Origin: Streptomyces sp. RB17
GTDB taxonomy: Bacteria > Actinomycetota > Actinomycetes > Streptomycetales > Streptomycetaceae
Assembly: GCF_009604455.1 (NCBI RefSeq)
Contig: NZ_WEGL01000002.1
Span: forward strand, 558,001 to 622,000
DNA length: 64,000 bases
Direction of reading: 5' to 3'
The notes under the pieces were generated by a model. The model did no database searches. It had not been told where the DNA came from and saw nothing but the letters and a program-made list of their open reading frames with translations. This document shows positions 16,851 through 28,052 of the stretch, one piece after another. The translations under genes were made by a program, and so were the position numbers. Every line of letters starts with the position of its first letter. Positions within the stretch are counted from its first letter, which is position 1.

Positions 16851-18991
16851 GCGCCGAGCCGGACGGGCCGGAGGACAGACTGCGCCGGTTCACGACGATC
16901 TGGAGCCGGGCGGTCTACCCGGTGACCTCCACGTCGCTGACCCGAGCCGAGTTCGAGGAACAACTGCTTCCGCTCGCACACCGGTTGAGCGAGCTGCTGC
17001 GGGCGCGCGGCTTCGACGCGGACGGCGCGAAGTCGGTCGGCGCCGCCCTGGTCGGCGCGCACTGCACCGACCCCGAGGCGCTCACCCGCACCCTGGACTG
17101 CGTGGACGCCTATCTGGTGCTGTACTGCGCCGAGGACGGCCCCCAGGACGAACCGCGCCTGCGCTCCTCGCGGCTGCAGCACGCGATGGCCGCCGGATAC
17201 GCCCAGGCGCTGCGCGAACGCACCCTCACCGAGCAGGAGTCCATCGCCCAGGCCGCGCTCCGCGCCCAGGGCGTGGTCGCGCAGGCGCTGCACGCCAGCG
17301 AGGCCCGCTTCCGCGCGGTCTTCGAGGGCGCGGCCATAGGGATCGGCATCGCCGACCTCGACGGCAACGTCCTGCAGGTCAACGGGGCCCTGCTGCGCAT
17401 GTTCGGGCAGTCCGACCAGGCCCTGCGCGGCCGCCGCGTCCAGGACTGGGTGCACCCCGAGGACGCGCCGCAGACCTGGAAGCTCTACGACGAACTCGTC
17501 CGCGGCGAGCGCGAGCACTACCACCTCGAAAAGGCCTTCAACCGCCCCGACGGCACGGTGCTGTGGACCAACCTCACGGTCTCCCTGCTGCGCGACGCCG
17601 ACGGCGAACCGCAGTACCAGCTGGCCCTCATGGAGGACACCACCGAGCGCCGGCTGCTCAACCTCCGGCTCCGCTACGAGGCCACCCACGACGCGCTCAC
17701 CGGCCTGCCCAACCGCAGCCTGTTCTTCGAACGCCTGGAGAAGGCGCTGAACGCGGGCGAGGGCCAGCGCTTCGGCCTGTGCTACCTCGACCTGGACGGC
17801 TTCAAGACCATCAACGACAGCCTCGGGCACGCCGCCGGCGACCGGCTGCTGGTCGAGGTCGCCGACCGGCTGCAGTCCTGTGCGACCGCGCCCGGCGAGA
17901 TGGTCGCCCGGCTCGGCGGCGACGAGTTCGTGGCACTGACCACCGGGCCGGGCACCGAACGCGAGGTCGACGAACTCGCCGAACGCATCATGGGCGCCCT
18001 CGTCACGCCCGTCAGCATCGACGGCCGTGACCTGCTGGTGCGCGGCAGCCTCGGCATCGTCGAGGGTCCGGCGGGCGAGCGTACGGCGGCGGAGGTCCTC
18101 CGGAGCGCCGACATCACCATGTACCGGGCCAAATCGGCGGGCGGCAACCGCTCCGAGCTCGCCGACCCGGAGGCCGACGCCCGGGCGATCACCCGCCACG
18201 GCCTGACGACGGCCCTGCCCACGGCCCTGGAACGCGGCGAGTTCTTCATCGAGTACCAGCCCCTGGTCCACCTCGGCGACGGCAGCGTCCGCGGCGCCGA
18301 GGCCCTGGTGCGCTGGCTGCACCCGCAGCACGGCGTCCTCGGCCCCGACCGCTTCATCCCGCTCGCCGAGCACACCGGACTGATCGTCCCGCTCGGCCGC
18401 TGGGTCCTGGAGGAGTCCATCCGCCAGGCCCGCGCCTGGCGAGAACGCCACGGCGAGGAGACGACCGCCGGGCCGCTGCGCATCAACGTCAACCTGTCGC
18501 CCTGCCAGCTCAGCCATCCCGGCCTGGTGCAGGACACCGTCGAGATCCTGGAGCGCGCGGGTGTCGCCCCGGACGCCCTGTGCCTGGAGGTCACCGAGTC
18601 CGCGCTCATCGGCGCCGACGACGACCTGCTCAAACCCCTGCGCCGGCTCGCCGAGATGGGCGTCGACATCGCCCTGGACGACTTCGGCACCGGCTACTCC
18701 AACCTGGCCAACCTGCGCCGCCTGCCGGTGCGCATCCTCAAGCTGGACCGCTCCTTCACCCAGGGCATGCAGCAGTTCCCCGCCGACCCCGTCGACCTGA
18801 AGATCGTCGAGGGCATCGTCTCCCTCGCCCACAGCCTCGACCTGGCGGTCACCGTCGAGGGCGTGGAAACCGGCGCCCAGGCCGAACAACTGCGGATACT
18901 GGGCTGCGACACCGCCCAGGGCTGGTACTACGCCCGGCCGGGCCCACCGGACCGCTTGCACGACCTGGCCCTGGTGGACGCAACGGGCTGA
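16847..18991 (+). CDS. rmdA: PAS-GGDEF-EAL cyclic-di-GMP enzyme (RmdA orthologue)
   Basis: A 714-residue cytoplasmic c-di-GMP signalling enzyme with an N-terminal uncharacterised helical region (1-145), a PAS/PAC sensor (about 150-270), a GGDEF cyclase domain (about 275-445; intact active site RLGGDEFVAL near 355) and an EAL phosphodiesterase domain (about 448-710). EAL catalytic elements are present: AEALVRW, the Asn in RINVNLSP, LEVTESALI, LDDFGTGYSNL, ILKLDRSF and VEGVET. No RxxD inhibitory site sits just before GGDEF. Architecture and neighbourhood match S. coelicolor RmdA (SCO0928), known to affect colony morphology and development. It is coupled to the upstream methyltransferase. Confidence 0.92.
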   Translation: MSAEPDGPEDRLRRFTTIWSRAVYPVTSTSLTRAEFEEQLLPLAHRLSELLRARGFDADGAKSVGAALVGAHCTDPEALTRTLDCVDAYLVLYCAEDGPQDEPRLRSSRLQHAMAAGYAQALRERTLTEQESIAQAALRAQGVVAQALHASEARFRAVFEGAAIGIGIADLDGNVLQVNGALLRMFGQSDQALRGRRVQDWVHPEDAPQTWKLYDELVRGEREHYHLEKAFNRPDGTVLWTNLTVSLLRDADGEPQYQLALMEDTTERRLLNLRLRYEATHDALTGLPNRSLFFERLEKALNAGEGQRFGLCYLDLDGFKTINDSLGHAAGDRLLVEVADRLQSCATAPGEMVARLGGDEFVALTTGPGTEREVDELAERIMGALVTPVSIDGRDLLVRGSLGIVEGPAGERTAAEVLRSADITMYRAKSAGGNRSELADPEADARAITRHGLTTALPTALERGEFFIEYQPLVHLGDGSVRGAEALVRWLHPQHGVLGPDRFIPLAEHTGLIVPLGRWVLEESIRQARAWRERHGEETTAGPLRINVNLSPCQLSHPGLVQDTVEILERAGVAPDALCLEVTESALIGADDDLLKPLRRLAEMGVDIALDDFGTGYSNLANLRRLPVRILKLDRSFTQGMQQFPADPVDLKIVEGIVSLAHSLDLAVTVEGVETGAQAEQLRILGCDTAQGWYYARPGPPDRLHDLALVDATG

Positions 18992-19006
18992 GTCTTTCAA
19001 AGAGGG

Positions 19007-19075
19007 GTAGCACAGTTCCCTGAGGGGCGCGGGGAACTGCGCTACCAGCTACAACGGCGCAAAAGCCCGAACGGC
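19007..19075. repeat. Streptomyces intergenic palindromic repeat / terminator
   Basis: A hairpin with 14-bp arms (GTAGCACAGTTCCC / GGGAACTGCGCTAC, one G-T mismatch) at 19007-19045 is followed by CAGCTACAACGGCGCAAAAGCCC. I recognise this as a member of the very common Streptomyces extragenic element containing GGGGAACTGCGCGACCAGCC. It sits 3' of rmdA and before the convergent LysR gene, where it probably terminates both. Confidence 0.75.
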
Positions 19076-19110
19076 GCTCCCCAGGCGGACGCGTCCGGCA
19101 ACAAGCACCG

Positions 19111-19995
19111 TCACCGCTCGAGAAGCATCCGCTGCAGCTCCCGCGCGGCCCGCGGCGGCGCCACGTCACTCCGGTGAGCCAACGCGATGGTCCGCTGCAA
19201 CCCCGGCCGAGCCAACGGAGTGACCCGCAGCCCCTGTCCGGCCCGCGTGGCCACCATCTGCGGCACCACGGCAACCCCGAGCCCCGCCCGCACCAACCCC
19301 AGCACCGCGTCCATCTCACCCCCTTCAACGGCAAACTCCGGCTCGAACCCAGCGGACCGACACGCGGCGACGGTCAGCTCCCGCAGGTCGTACCCGTGGC
19401 GGAACATCACCAGCCGCTCGCCCTCCAGATCGCCGATGTGCAGCACCCGCCCACCCCGGCCGGGGGCCGGCACCTCGGGCGACGACACCACCACCAGATC
19501 CTCCCGCAGCAGCTCGACCGCGCTGAGCGCCGGCGCCGGCGTCGGCAGCGGCAGGACGATCAGCGCGAGATCGAGCGCGCCGCGCGCCAGCTCCCGCACC
19601 AGATCGTGCGAGCCGCCCTCCTCGATCAGCAGCTGGATGCCGGGATAGCGGTCGTGGAAGGCGCGCAGCACATCCGGCAGCAGGCCCGTGCACAGACTCG
19701 GCGTCGCCCCCAGCCGTACCCGGCCCCGCCGCAACTGCACCAGCTCCTGCACCTCGTACCGGGCGGTGTCCGCGTCGGCCAGGATCCGCCGGGCCAGCGG
19801 CAGCAGCGCCTCGCCCGCGTCGGTGAGCGTGATGTTGCCCCGGGCGCGCAGGAACAGATCCGCGCCCAGCTCCCGCTCCAGCGCCTTGATCTGCTGCGAC
19901 AGCGACGGCTGGGCGACGTGCACCAGCTCGGCGGCGCGGGTGAAGTGCCGGGTCTCGGCGACGGCGACGAAGTACTGGAGCTGGTGGAACTGCAT
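19111..19995 (-). CDS. LysR-family transcriptional regulator (sdh-linked)
   Basis: A 294-residue LysR-type regulator with an intact N-terminal helix-turn-helix (MQFHQLQYFVAVAETRHFT, then QPSLSQQIKALERELG) and a standard effector-binding domain (residues 90-290). ATG at 19995 lies 6 nt after TATCCT, which points to a leaderless transcript. It is divergent from sdhCAB with only 83 nt between start codons, so it very likely controls that operon and itself. A T-N11-A type sequence (ATAGCTTCTGTCTAT) lies in the shared region. The effector is unknown. Confidence 0.9.
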   Translation of the reverse strand: MQFHQLQYFVAVAETRHFTRAAELVHVAQPSLSQQIKALERELGADLFLRARGNITLTDAGEALLPLARRILADADTARYEVQELVQLRRGRVRLGATPSLCTGLLPDVLRAFHDRYPGIQLLIEEGGSHDLVRELARGALDLALIVLPLPTPAPALSAVELLREDLVVVSSPEVPAPGRGGRVLHIGDLEGERLVMFRHGYDLRELTVAACRSAGFEPEFAVEGGEMDAVLGLVRAGLGVAVVPQMVATRAGQGLRVTPLARPGLQRTIALAHRSDVAPPRAARELQRMLLER

Positions 19996-20078
19996 CCTGC
20001 AAGGATAGCTTCTGTCTATGGAAACAAGCTGGACCATGTCTTGGACCGATGGGGTCCTTCGGCCCTAGCGTGCTGGCC

Positions 20079-20786
20079 ATGGCTCTGGCAACGCGGACGG
20101 ACCGACGGTCGTCCATGGCGCGCACGATGTGGGACTCCTCCGTCGGCAAGAAGACGGTGATGGCCGTCAGCGGCGTGATCATGCTGCTGTACCTCGTCGC
20201 CCATGTGATCGGCAACCTGAAGATCTTCTTCGGCGCGGGCGAGTTCAACCACTACGCACACTGGCTGCGCACCGTCGGCGAACCCTTCATGCACTACGAG
20301 TGGACGCTCTGGCTCATCCGGATCGTCCTGGTCGTCGCCGTGGTCGCCCACGCCACCTCCGCGTACCAGCTCAGCCGCCGTGACATCAAGGCCCGGCCCA
20401 GCAAGTACGTGCACTCAAGGCCCCGGGCGAGCTACGCCACCCGCACCATGCGCTGGGGCGGCGTCATCCTTGGCCTGTTCATCGTCTGGCACGTCCTGGA
20501 CCTGACCACGGGCACCGTGCACCCGGGCCACTTCCAGGCCGGGCACCCGTACCAGAACGTCGTCGACGACTTCTCGCACTGGTACAGCAACGTCATCTAC
20601 ATCGTCGCGATGCTCGCGCTCGGCCTGCACATCCGGCACGGCTTCTGGAGTGCCGCGCAGACCCTGGGCGTCGGCAGCCGCGCCCGCGACCGCGCTCTGA
20701 AGACCATCGCCAACGTTCTCGCGCTGCTGCTCACGGCCGGCTTCATCGCCGTACCCGTGGGCGTCATGACCGGAGTGGTGAGCTGA
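20079..20786 (+). CDS. sdhC: Succinate dehydrogenase/fumarate reductase cytochrome b subunit
   Basis: A 235-residue membrane anchor with five transmembrane segments and several candidate haem-ligand histidines ([49 protein letters not shown]). A single anchor protein of this size is typical of the B-type (Wolinella/Bacillus-like) complex, which exchanges electrons with menaquinone. ATG at 20079 is preferred because it lies 7 nt after TAGCGT (leaderless); TTGGAC at 20041-20046 is a possible -35, but the spacing is long. It leads the sdhCAB operon, with 1 nt to sdhA. Confidence 0.92.
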   Translation: MALATRTDRRSSMARTMWDSSVGKKTVMAVSGVIMLLYLVAHVIGNLKIFFGAGEFNHYAHWLRTVGEPFMHYEWTLWLIRIVLVVAVVAHATSAYQLSRRDIKARPSKYVHSRPRASYATRTMRWGGVILGLFIVWHVLDLTTGTVHPGHFQAGHPYQNVVDDFSHWYSNVIYIVAMLALGLHIRHGFWSAAQTLGVGSRARDRALKTIANVLALLLTAGFIAVPVGVMTGVVS

Positions 20787-20787
20787 C

Positions 20788-22742
<1,955 letters not shown>

Positions 22743-22746
<4 letters not shown>

Positions 22747-23492
22747 AGCTCACCCTGCGCGTCTGGCGCCAGAAGAACGCCGACGCCGAAGGCGCCATGT
22801 CCACGTACGAGGTGGACGGCATCTCGTCCGACATGTCCTTCCTGGAGATGCTGGACGTCCTCAACGAACAGCTCATCCTGGCCGGACAGGAGCCGGTCGC
22901 CTTCGACCACGACTGCCGCGAGGGCATCTGCGGCGCGTGCTCCCTCGTGATCAACGGCGAGGCGCACGGGCCGGAGCGCACCACCACCTGCCAGCTGCAC
23001 ATGCGGTCCTTCAAGGACGGCGACACGATCGACATCGAGCCGTGGCGGGCGGCGGCCTTCCCCGTGATCAAGGACCTGGTGGTGGACCGGTCCGCGTTCG
23101 ACCGGATCATCCAGGCCGGCGGCTACATCAGCGCGCCGACCGGGTCCGCGCCGGAGGCCCATGCCACACCGGTGCCGAAGGCCGACGCCGACTTCGCGTT
23201 CGAGCACGCCGAGTGCATCGGCTGCGGGGCGTGTGTGGCCGCGTGTCCCAACGGTGCGGCGATGCTGTTCACCTCCGCGAAGGTCAACCACCTGAACGTG
23301 CTGCCCCAGGGCGCGCCCGAGCGGGAGACGCGGGTGCTGGACATGGTGGCGCAGATGGACGCGGAGGGCTTCGGCGGGTGCACGCTCACGGGGGAGTGCG
23401 CCACCGCCTGCCCCAAGGGGATTCCGCTGGTGTCCATCACCGGCATGAACAAGGAGTGGCTGCGGGCCACCCGTAAGGTGGGCAAGCGGTAG
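22743..23492 (+). CDS. sdhB: Succinate dehydrogenase/fumarate reductase iron-sulfur subunit
   Basis: A 249-residue iron-sulfur protein. The N-terminal plant-ferredoxin domain carries the [2Fe-2S] cysteines ([12 protein letters not shown], then TTCQLH). The C-terminal domain has the [4Fe-4S]/[3Fe-4S] ligands ([14 protein letters not shown] and CATACPKG). It passes electrons from SdhA to the membrane anchor. It overlaps the sdhA stop by 4 nt. A hairpin terminator follows at 23535. Confidence 0.95.
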
Positions 23493-23534
23493 CGCGGTAC
23501 TGAGCAGGAAACGTTCGTCGCACAGGCGAACGGG

Positions 23535-23564
23535 CGGGGCCGGGGATGGTGCTCACCGGCCCCG
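23535..23564 (+). terminator. Hairpin terminator after sdhCAB
   Basis: CGGGGCCGG and CCGGCCCCG form a perfect 9-bp stem with a 12-nt loop, followed by TTCGGCTTT. It lies 43 nt after the sdhB stop. Confidence 0.8.
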
Positions 23565-23729
23565 TTCGGCTTTGCGGTGATCGCCGGCACCCCGGCGTTC
23601 AACATTCTCACATCCCCTCTCCCGGCAGAGGTCACGCGGCGGCCAACCGGCGTCGGAAGAACAGGAGCGGCGGGCCGTACGCATCCGCTCGCCGCCGTCG
23701 CCGAACCGGCCCGTGACCAGGAGAGAGCC

Positions 23730-24500
23730 ATGACCGGCGTTTCCACCCTCGACCGCCCACCGCAGCCCGAGGCACCGACCCGCTACACCGTCACCCTCGC
23801 CCGTGACGAGGACGACGTGCGGGCCGCGCAGCGGCTGCGGCACGACGTCTTCGCCGGTGAGATGGGGGCCCTGCTGGCCACGCCGCAGCCGGGGCTGGAC
23901 GTCGACCCCTTCGACGCCTACTGCGACCACCTGCTCGTGCGCGACACCGTCACCGGGCAGGTCGTCGGTACCTACCGGCTGCTGCCGCCGGAGCGGGCCT
24001 CGGTCGCCGGCCGGCTCTACTCGGAGGGCGAGTTCCAGCTCGGCGCGCTCGACCCGATCCGGCCCGGACTGGTCGAGGTCGGCCGCTCCTGTGTGCACCC
24101 CGACCACCGCGACGGCACGGTCATCGGCCTGATCTGGGCCGGGATAGCCCGCTACATGGTCGACCGCGGGCACGAGTGGCTGGCGGGCTGCTGCTCGGTG
24201 CCGCTCGCCGACGGCGGGACCCTCGCGACGGCCACCTGGGAGCGGGTGCGCACCAAGCACCTGGCGCCCGAGGAGTTCCGGGTACGGCCGCTGCTGCCCT
24301 GGATCCCGAACGCGGAGGCCCCCGCCGGGCACAGTGAGCTGCCCGCCCTGCTGCGCGGCTACCTGCGCCTGGGCGCCTGGGTGTGCGGCGAGCCCGCGCA
24401 CGACCCGGACTTCGGGGTCGCGGACCTGTACGTGCTGCTGTCGATGCGCCGGGTCAACCCGCGCTATCTGCGGCACTTCCTCTCCCTCGTGCCGGCCTGA
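23730..24500 (+). CDS. olsB: Ornithine lipid synthesis N-acyltransferase (OlsB-like GNAT)
   Basis: A 256-residue GNAT-fold acyltransferase of the OlsB/hemolysin-like group, which transfers a 3-hydroxyacyl chain from acyl carrier protein to ornithine. Typical blocks are QRLRHDVFAGEMG, VVGTYRLLPPE, GLVEVGRSCVHPDHRDG and ADLYVLLSMRRVNPRY. GGAGAGAG lies before ATG 23730. Its stop overlaps the start of olsA by one base (TGATG). In S. coelicolor the pair SCO0921-SCO0920 has been assigned to ornithine lipid synthesis (recalled), and the arrangement here is the same. Ornithine lipids replace phospholipids, for example under phosphate stress. Confidence 0.88.
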   Translation: MTGVSTLDRPPQPEAPTRYTVTLARDEDDVRAAQRLRHDVFAGEMGALLATPQPGLDVDPFDAYCDHLLVRDTVTGQVVGTYRLLPPERASVAGRLYSEGEFQLGALDPIRPGLVEVGRSCVHPDHRDGTVIGLIWAGIARYMVDRGHEWLAGCCSVPLADGGTLATATWERVRTKHLAPEEFRVRPLLPWIPNAEAPAGHSELPALLRGYLRLGAWVCGEPAHDPDFGVADLYVLLSMRRVNPRYLRHFLSLVPA

Positions 24501-25462
24501 TGAGCGTCTGGCTGCCCAGCGCGCCCTGCACCCCGGGCGCCTGTGTGGATCCTGCCCCGGCCGCTGTGGCCGCACCCAGGGCCGTGCTGCGGCTGACCGC
24601 GGTCGCGGTCCTGGTGCTGGCCGGGATCCTGCTGTCCCCGCTCGGCGGGAGGATCCCCGCCGCGTGGGTCAGGCGGTGGTGCCGGGCGATCGTGCGGGCC
24701 ATGGGGGTCCGGGTCCGCTTCACCGGCACCGCCGCGCCGGCCGGCGGGCTGCTGCTGGTCGCCAACCATGTCTCGTGGCTGGACATCCCGCTGCTGACCG
24801 CCGTGCGCCCCGCCCGGATGCTCGCCAAGACCGAGATCCGGCAGTGGCCGGTCGCCGGCCCGCTGGCCGCGCGCGGCGGGGCCCTGTTCATCGAGCGGGA
24901 CCGGATCCGCGCCCTGCCCGAGACCGTCGCCCGGATCGCCGAGGCACTGCGCGAGGGCGCGGCCGTCGCCGCGTTCCCCGAGGGCAGCACCTGGTGCGGG
25001 CGCGCCCACGGCCGCTTCCACCGGGCCGTCTTCCAGGCCGCGCTGGACGCCGGTGTACCCGTGCAGACGGTGCGGCTCCGCTACACGCAGGAGGGCGGTA
25101 CGGCCAGTACGGCCGCCGCGTTCGTCGGCGAGGACACCCTGCTCGCCTCCCTGTGGCGGGTGGCCCGTACCCGGGGCCTGCAAGCGGAGGTGGACGTGCG
25201 GCCGGCGATCCCGGCGGACGCCCACCCCGACCGCCGGACCCTCGCCGCCGCGGCCCAGCCGGGCACGCCGGAGCCCGCCTGGACTCACGCAGCCCTGGTG
25301 GCCGACGCCGAGCGGGAGCGCCCCGAAGGGGCACGGGGCTGTATCCCACATGCGGCTACCGCCGCGCGGGCGCGACCAGCCACGACGGCGCAGCAGCCGA
25401 CCGACGGCACAACGCGGCACTATCCGTTCAGGGCATCACCCGCGCCAGATAGGGCGCCGTAA
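24500..25462 (+). CDS. olsA: 1-acyl-sn-glycerol-3-phosphate / lyso-ornithine lipid acyltransferase
   Basis: A 320-residue PlsC-family O-acyltransferase with an N-terminal membrane helix ([17 protein letters not shown]), the HX4D catalytic motif NHVSWLD, the substrate motif FPEGSTWCG, and [10 protein letters not shown]. Beside olsB it should add the second acyl chain to lyso-ornithine lipid. Oddly, roughly the last 50 residues (after AERERPEG) are encoded by a known Streptomyces intergenic repeat (25316-25420), so the natural end of the protein was probably near residue 270. The 3' end overlaps the convergent uvrA-like gene by 35 nt. Confidence 0.88.
   Translation: MSVWLPSAPCTPGACVDPAPAAVAAPRAVLRLTAVAVLVLAGILLSPLGGRIPAAWVRRWCRAIVRAMGVRVRFTGTAAPAGGLLLVANHVSWLDIPLLTAVRPARMLAKTEIRQWPVAGPLAARGGALFIERDRIRALPETVARIAEALREGAAVAAFPEGSTWCGRAHGRFHRAVFQAALDAGVPVQTVRLRYTQEGGTASTAAAFVGEDTLLASLWRVARTRGLQAEVDVRPAIPADAHPDRRTLAAAAQPGTPEPAWTHAALVADAERERPEGARGCIPHAATAARARPATTAQQPTDGTTRHYPFRASPAPDRAP
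25316..25420. repeat. Streptomyces intergenic repeat inside the 3' end of olsA
   Basis: The segment starts with the small hairpin GCGCCCCGAAGGGGCAC and continues through GGGGCTGTATCCCACATGCG and GGGCGCGACCAGCCACGACG. It matches my memory of the abundant Streptomyces element (GGGGCGCGGGGCTGT, GCGCGACCAGCCACGACGGC). Its right part is related to the element at 19007-19075. It is normally extragenic; here the olsA frame reads through it. Confidence 0.72.
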
Positions 25463-27758
25463 CACTCCCCGCCGCCCGCGCCACGCGTTCCGGCGGCCCC
25501 GACGCCACGATCCGTCCGCCCCGGTCACCCCCGCCGGGGCCCAGGTCGACGACCCAGTCCGCGCCCGCGACCACCGTCATGTCGTGCTCGACCACCACGA
25601 CCGTGTGCCCGGCGTCGACCAGCCCGTGCAGCCGGTCCATCAGCACCTCCACGTCGGCCGGGTGCAGCCCGGTGGTGGGCTCGTCCAGCAGGTAGAGGGT
25701 GTGGCCGCGCCGGCCGCGCTGCAACTCGCTCGCCAGCTTGATCCGCTGGGCCTCTCCGCCGGACAGCTCGGTCGCCGGCTGCCCGAGCCGCAGATAGCCG
25801 AGGCCCACGTCGAGCAGGGTGCCGAGGCTGCGGGCGGCGGACGGGATGTCGGCGAAGAACGCCGCCGCGGCCTCCGCCGTCAGATCGAGCACCTCGGCGA
25901 TGTTCCGTCCCCGGTACGCCACTTCGAGGGTCTCGGGGTTGTAGCGGGCGCCGCCGCAGTCCGGGCAGGGCGCGTAGGTGCTCGGCAGGAACAGCAGCTC
26001 GACGCTGACGAACCCCTCGCCCTGACAGGTCTCGCAGCGCCCACCGGCGACATTGAACGAGAACCGTCCCACGCCGTATCCGCGAGCCCGTGCCTCGTCC
26101 GTCGCCGCGAACACCTTGCGTACGACGTCGAACAGGCCGGTGTAGGTGGCGAGGTTGGAGCGCGGGGTGCGCCCGATCGGTTTCTGGTCCACCCGGACCA
26201 GTCGGTCCACGCCCTCAAGCTCCTCCGTCAACTCGCCGATGAGCGTGGACTTTCCGGAACCGGAGACCCCGGTGACGGCGGTGAACGCGCCGCGCGGGAA
26301 CTCGGCCGTCACCGCGCGCAGGTTGTGCCGGGTCACCGGACCCACCGTCAGCCAGCCGCGCGGGGAGCGCACTTCCCGTGCCGGGCCGGGTGACTCGTCG
26401 AAGAGAAACGCCGCGGTCGCCGACTCCTCGACCGACGCCAGCTCGGCCGGCGGCCCGCTGTAGAGCACGCGTCCGCCGTGCTCGCCCGCGCCGGGGCCCA
26501 CGTCCACCAGCCAGTCGGCGCCGCGCACCACCTCCAGGTGATGCTCCACCACGAACACCGAGTTGCCCGCGGTCTTCAGCCGGTCGAGCACGGTCAGCAG
26601 CGCCTCGGTGTCCGCCGGGTGCAGTCCGGCGGACGGCTCGTCCAGGACGTAGACGACGCCGAACAGTCCGGAGCGCAACTGCGTGGCGAGCCGCAGCCGT
26701 TGCAGTTCGCCCGCCGACAGGGTGGGGGTGGAGCGGTCCAGGCTGAGGTAGCCGAGGCCCAGTTCGGCCACTGGTGCGATCCGGGACTTCAGGTCCTCGG
26801 TGAGCACCCGCGCGGTCTCGGTGCGGCCGTCGAGCAGGGCGGCCAGGTCGGTCAGCGGGAGCGCGGCCAGTTCGGCGATGGTCCGGCCGCCGAAGGTCAC
26901 CGCCAGCGCCTCCGGCCTCAGCCGGCTGCCCCCGCACGCGGCGCAGGGTGTGCTGGTCAGGAACCGTTCCGCCTTGGCCCGCAGCGACGCCGACCTGGTG
27001 TCCGAGAACGTCTTCAGCACATACCTGCGGGCGCTCATGTACGTGCCCTGGTACGGCCGTTGGATGCGGTCGGCGTCCCGGACGGGGTGGACGGTGACGA
27101 CGGGCTGTTCGTCCGTGAACAGGATCCACTCCCGCGCCTGCGCGGGCAGCTCGCGCCAGGGCCGGTCCACGTCGTGGCCGAGCGCGTCGAGGATGTCACG
27201 CAGGTTCTTGCCCTGCCAGGCGCCGGGCCAGGCGGCGATGGCGCCCTCACGGATGGTCAGCGAGGGATCCGGGACCAGCAACTCCTCACTGGTGTCGTGC
27301 ACATGGCCGAGCCCATGGCACGCCGGGCAGGCCCCGGCCGCCGTGTTCGGCGAGAACGCGTCCGAATCGAGCCGTTCAGCGCCCGGCGGGTAGTCCCCGG
27401 CCCGGGAGAACAGCATGCGCAGGGAGTTGGAGAGATTGGTGACGGTACCCACCGAGGAGCGCGAGGTGGGGGCCGCGCGGCGCTGCTGCAGCGACACCGC
27501 GGGCGGCAGCCCGGTGATCTCGCCCACCTTGGGCGCCCCGACCTGGTGGATCAGCCTGCGCGCGTACGGCGCGACCGACTCGAAGTACCGCCGCTGCGCC
27601 TCGGCGTAGATCGTGCCGAACGCCAGGGACGACTTGCCCGAGCCCGACACGCCGGTGAACACGGCCAGGACGTCGCGGGGGATGTCGACGTCGACGCCTC
27701 TCAGATTGTGCTCGCGTGCGTCGCGGACGCGGACGTACTGGTCATATGGGCTGTGCAT
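25428..27758 (-). CDS. UvrA-like ATPase, class II (UvrA2/DrrC type)
   Basis: A 776-residue tandem ABC ATPase of the UvrA family. It is shorter than canonical UvrA (about 950) and appears to lack the UvrB-binding insertion, which marks class II paralogues. Features: two Walker A motifs ([13 protein letters not shown] near 37; [13 protein letters not shown] near 490), UvrA signature ([30 protein letters not shown]), two Walker B motifs ([26 protein letters not shown]), and zinc motifs [22 protein letters not shown] and CPDCGG. Such proteins are linked to DNA damage tolerance or resistance to DNA-binding drugs, not general excision repair. TAGAGT lies 9 nt before the ATG. Confidence 0.9.
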   Translation of the reverse strand: MHSPYDQYVRVRDAREHNLRGVDVDIPRDVLAVFTGVSGSGKSSLAFGTIYAEAQRRYFESVAPYARRLIHQVGAPKVGEITGLPPAVSLQQRRAAPTSRSSVGTVTNLSNSLRMLFSRAGDYPPGAERLDSDAFSPNTAAGACPACHGLGHVHDTSEELLVPDPSLTIREGAIAAWPGAWQGKNLRDILDALGHDVDRPWRELPAQAREWILFTDEQPVVTVHPVRDADRIQRPYQGTYMSARRYVLKTFSDTRSASLRAKAERFLTSTPCAACGGSRLRPEALAVTFGGRTIAELAALPLTDLAALLDGRTETARVLTEDLKSRIAPVAELGLGYLSLDRSTPTLSAGELQRLRLATQLRSGLFGVVYVLDEPSAGLHPADTEALLTVLDRLKTAGNSVFVVEHHLEVVRGADWLVDVGPGAGEHGGRVLYSGPPAELASVEESATAAFLFDESPGPAREVRSPRGWLTVGPVTRHNLRAVTAEFPRGAFTAVTGVSGSGKSTLIGELTEELEGVDRLVRVDQKPIGRTPRSNLATYTGLFDVVRKVFAATDEARARGYGVGRFSFNVAGGRCETCQGEGFVSVELLFLPSTYAPCPDCGGARYNPETLEVAYRGRNIAEVLDLTAEAAAAFFADIPSAARSLGTLLDVGLGYLRLGQPATELSGGEAQRIKLASELQRGRRGHTLYLLDEPTTGLHPADVEVLMDRLHGLVDAGHTVVVVEHDMTVVAGADWVVDLGPGGGDRGGRIVASGPPERVARAAGSVTAPYLARVMP

Positions 27759-27790
27759 AGAGGCACAACTCTATCCACGCCCGCGCGCTG

Positions 27791-27979
27791 CTACTGCGGA
27801 GGGTTGTCGCGGCGGTTCTGGTCGATGTACTTGTCCGCCTGCCTCTGCGCGGTGTCGACCTGGGAGCGGTACTTGTCCTGGGTCCGCTCGTCGATCATGT
27901 CGCCGGCCTTGTCGACGCCCTTCTTGGCCTGGTCCTCGTGGCCCTTCAGCATCTGCTTGAGCTTGTCCATCATGGACAT
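27791..27979 (-). CDS. Small MT0933-type antitoxin-family protein
   Basis: A 62-residue, highly charged helical protein (MSMMDKLKQMLKGHEDQAKK, later DKYRSQVDTAQRQADKYID) of the MT0933_antitox family, the Rv0909-like group. GAGGAGGGC precedes ATG 27979. No toxin gene adjoins it, and many Streptomyces copies stand alone, so a stress-related CsbD-like role is equally possible. Confidence 0.82.
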   Translation of the reverse strand: MSMMDKLKQMLKGHEDQAKKGVDKAGDMIDERTQDKYRSQVDTAQRQADKYIDQNRRDNPPQ

Positions 27980-28052
27980 GGCAGCCCTCCTCGTCGCTTG
28001 AGGCTCCTCTCCCAGGGTCACCGGCCCCGGCCGGGTTCGCATCTCGGGCCCG

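Noticed and set aside
16547..19000. Long minus-strand open frame opposite rmdA
   Set aside because: Antisense shadow of a gene with recognisable PAS, GGDEF and EAL domains; no protein family features on the minus strand.
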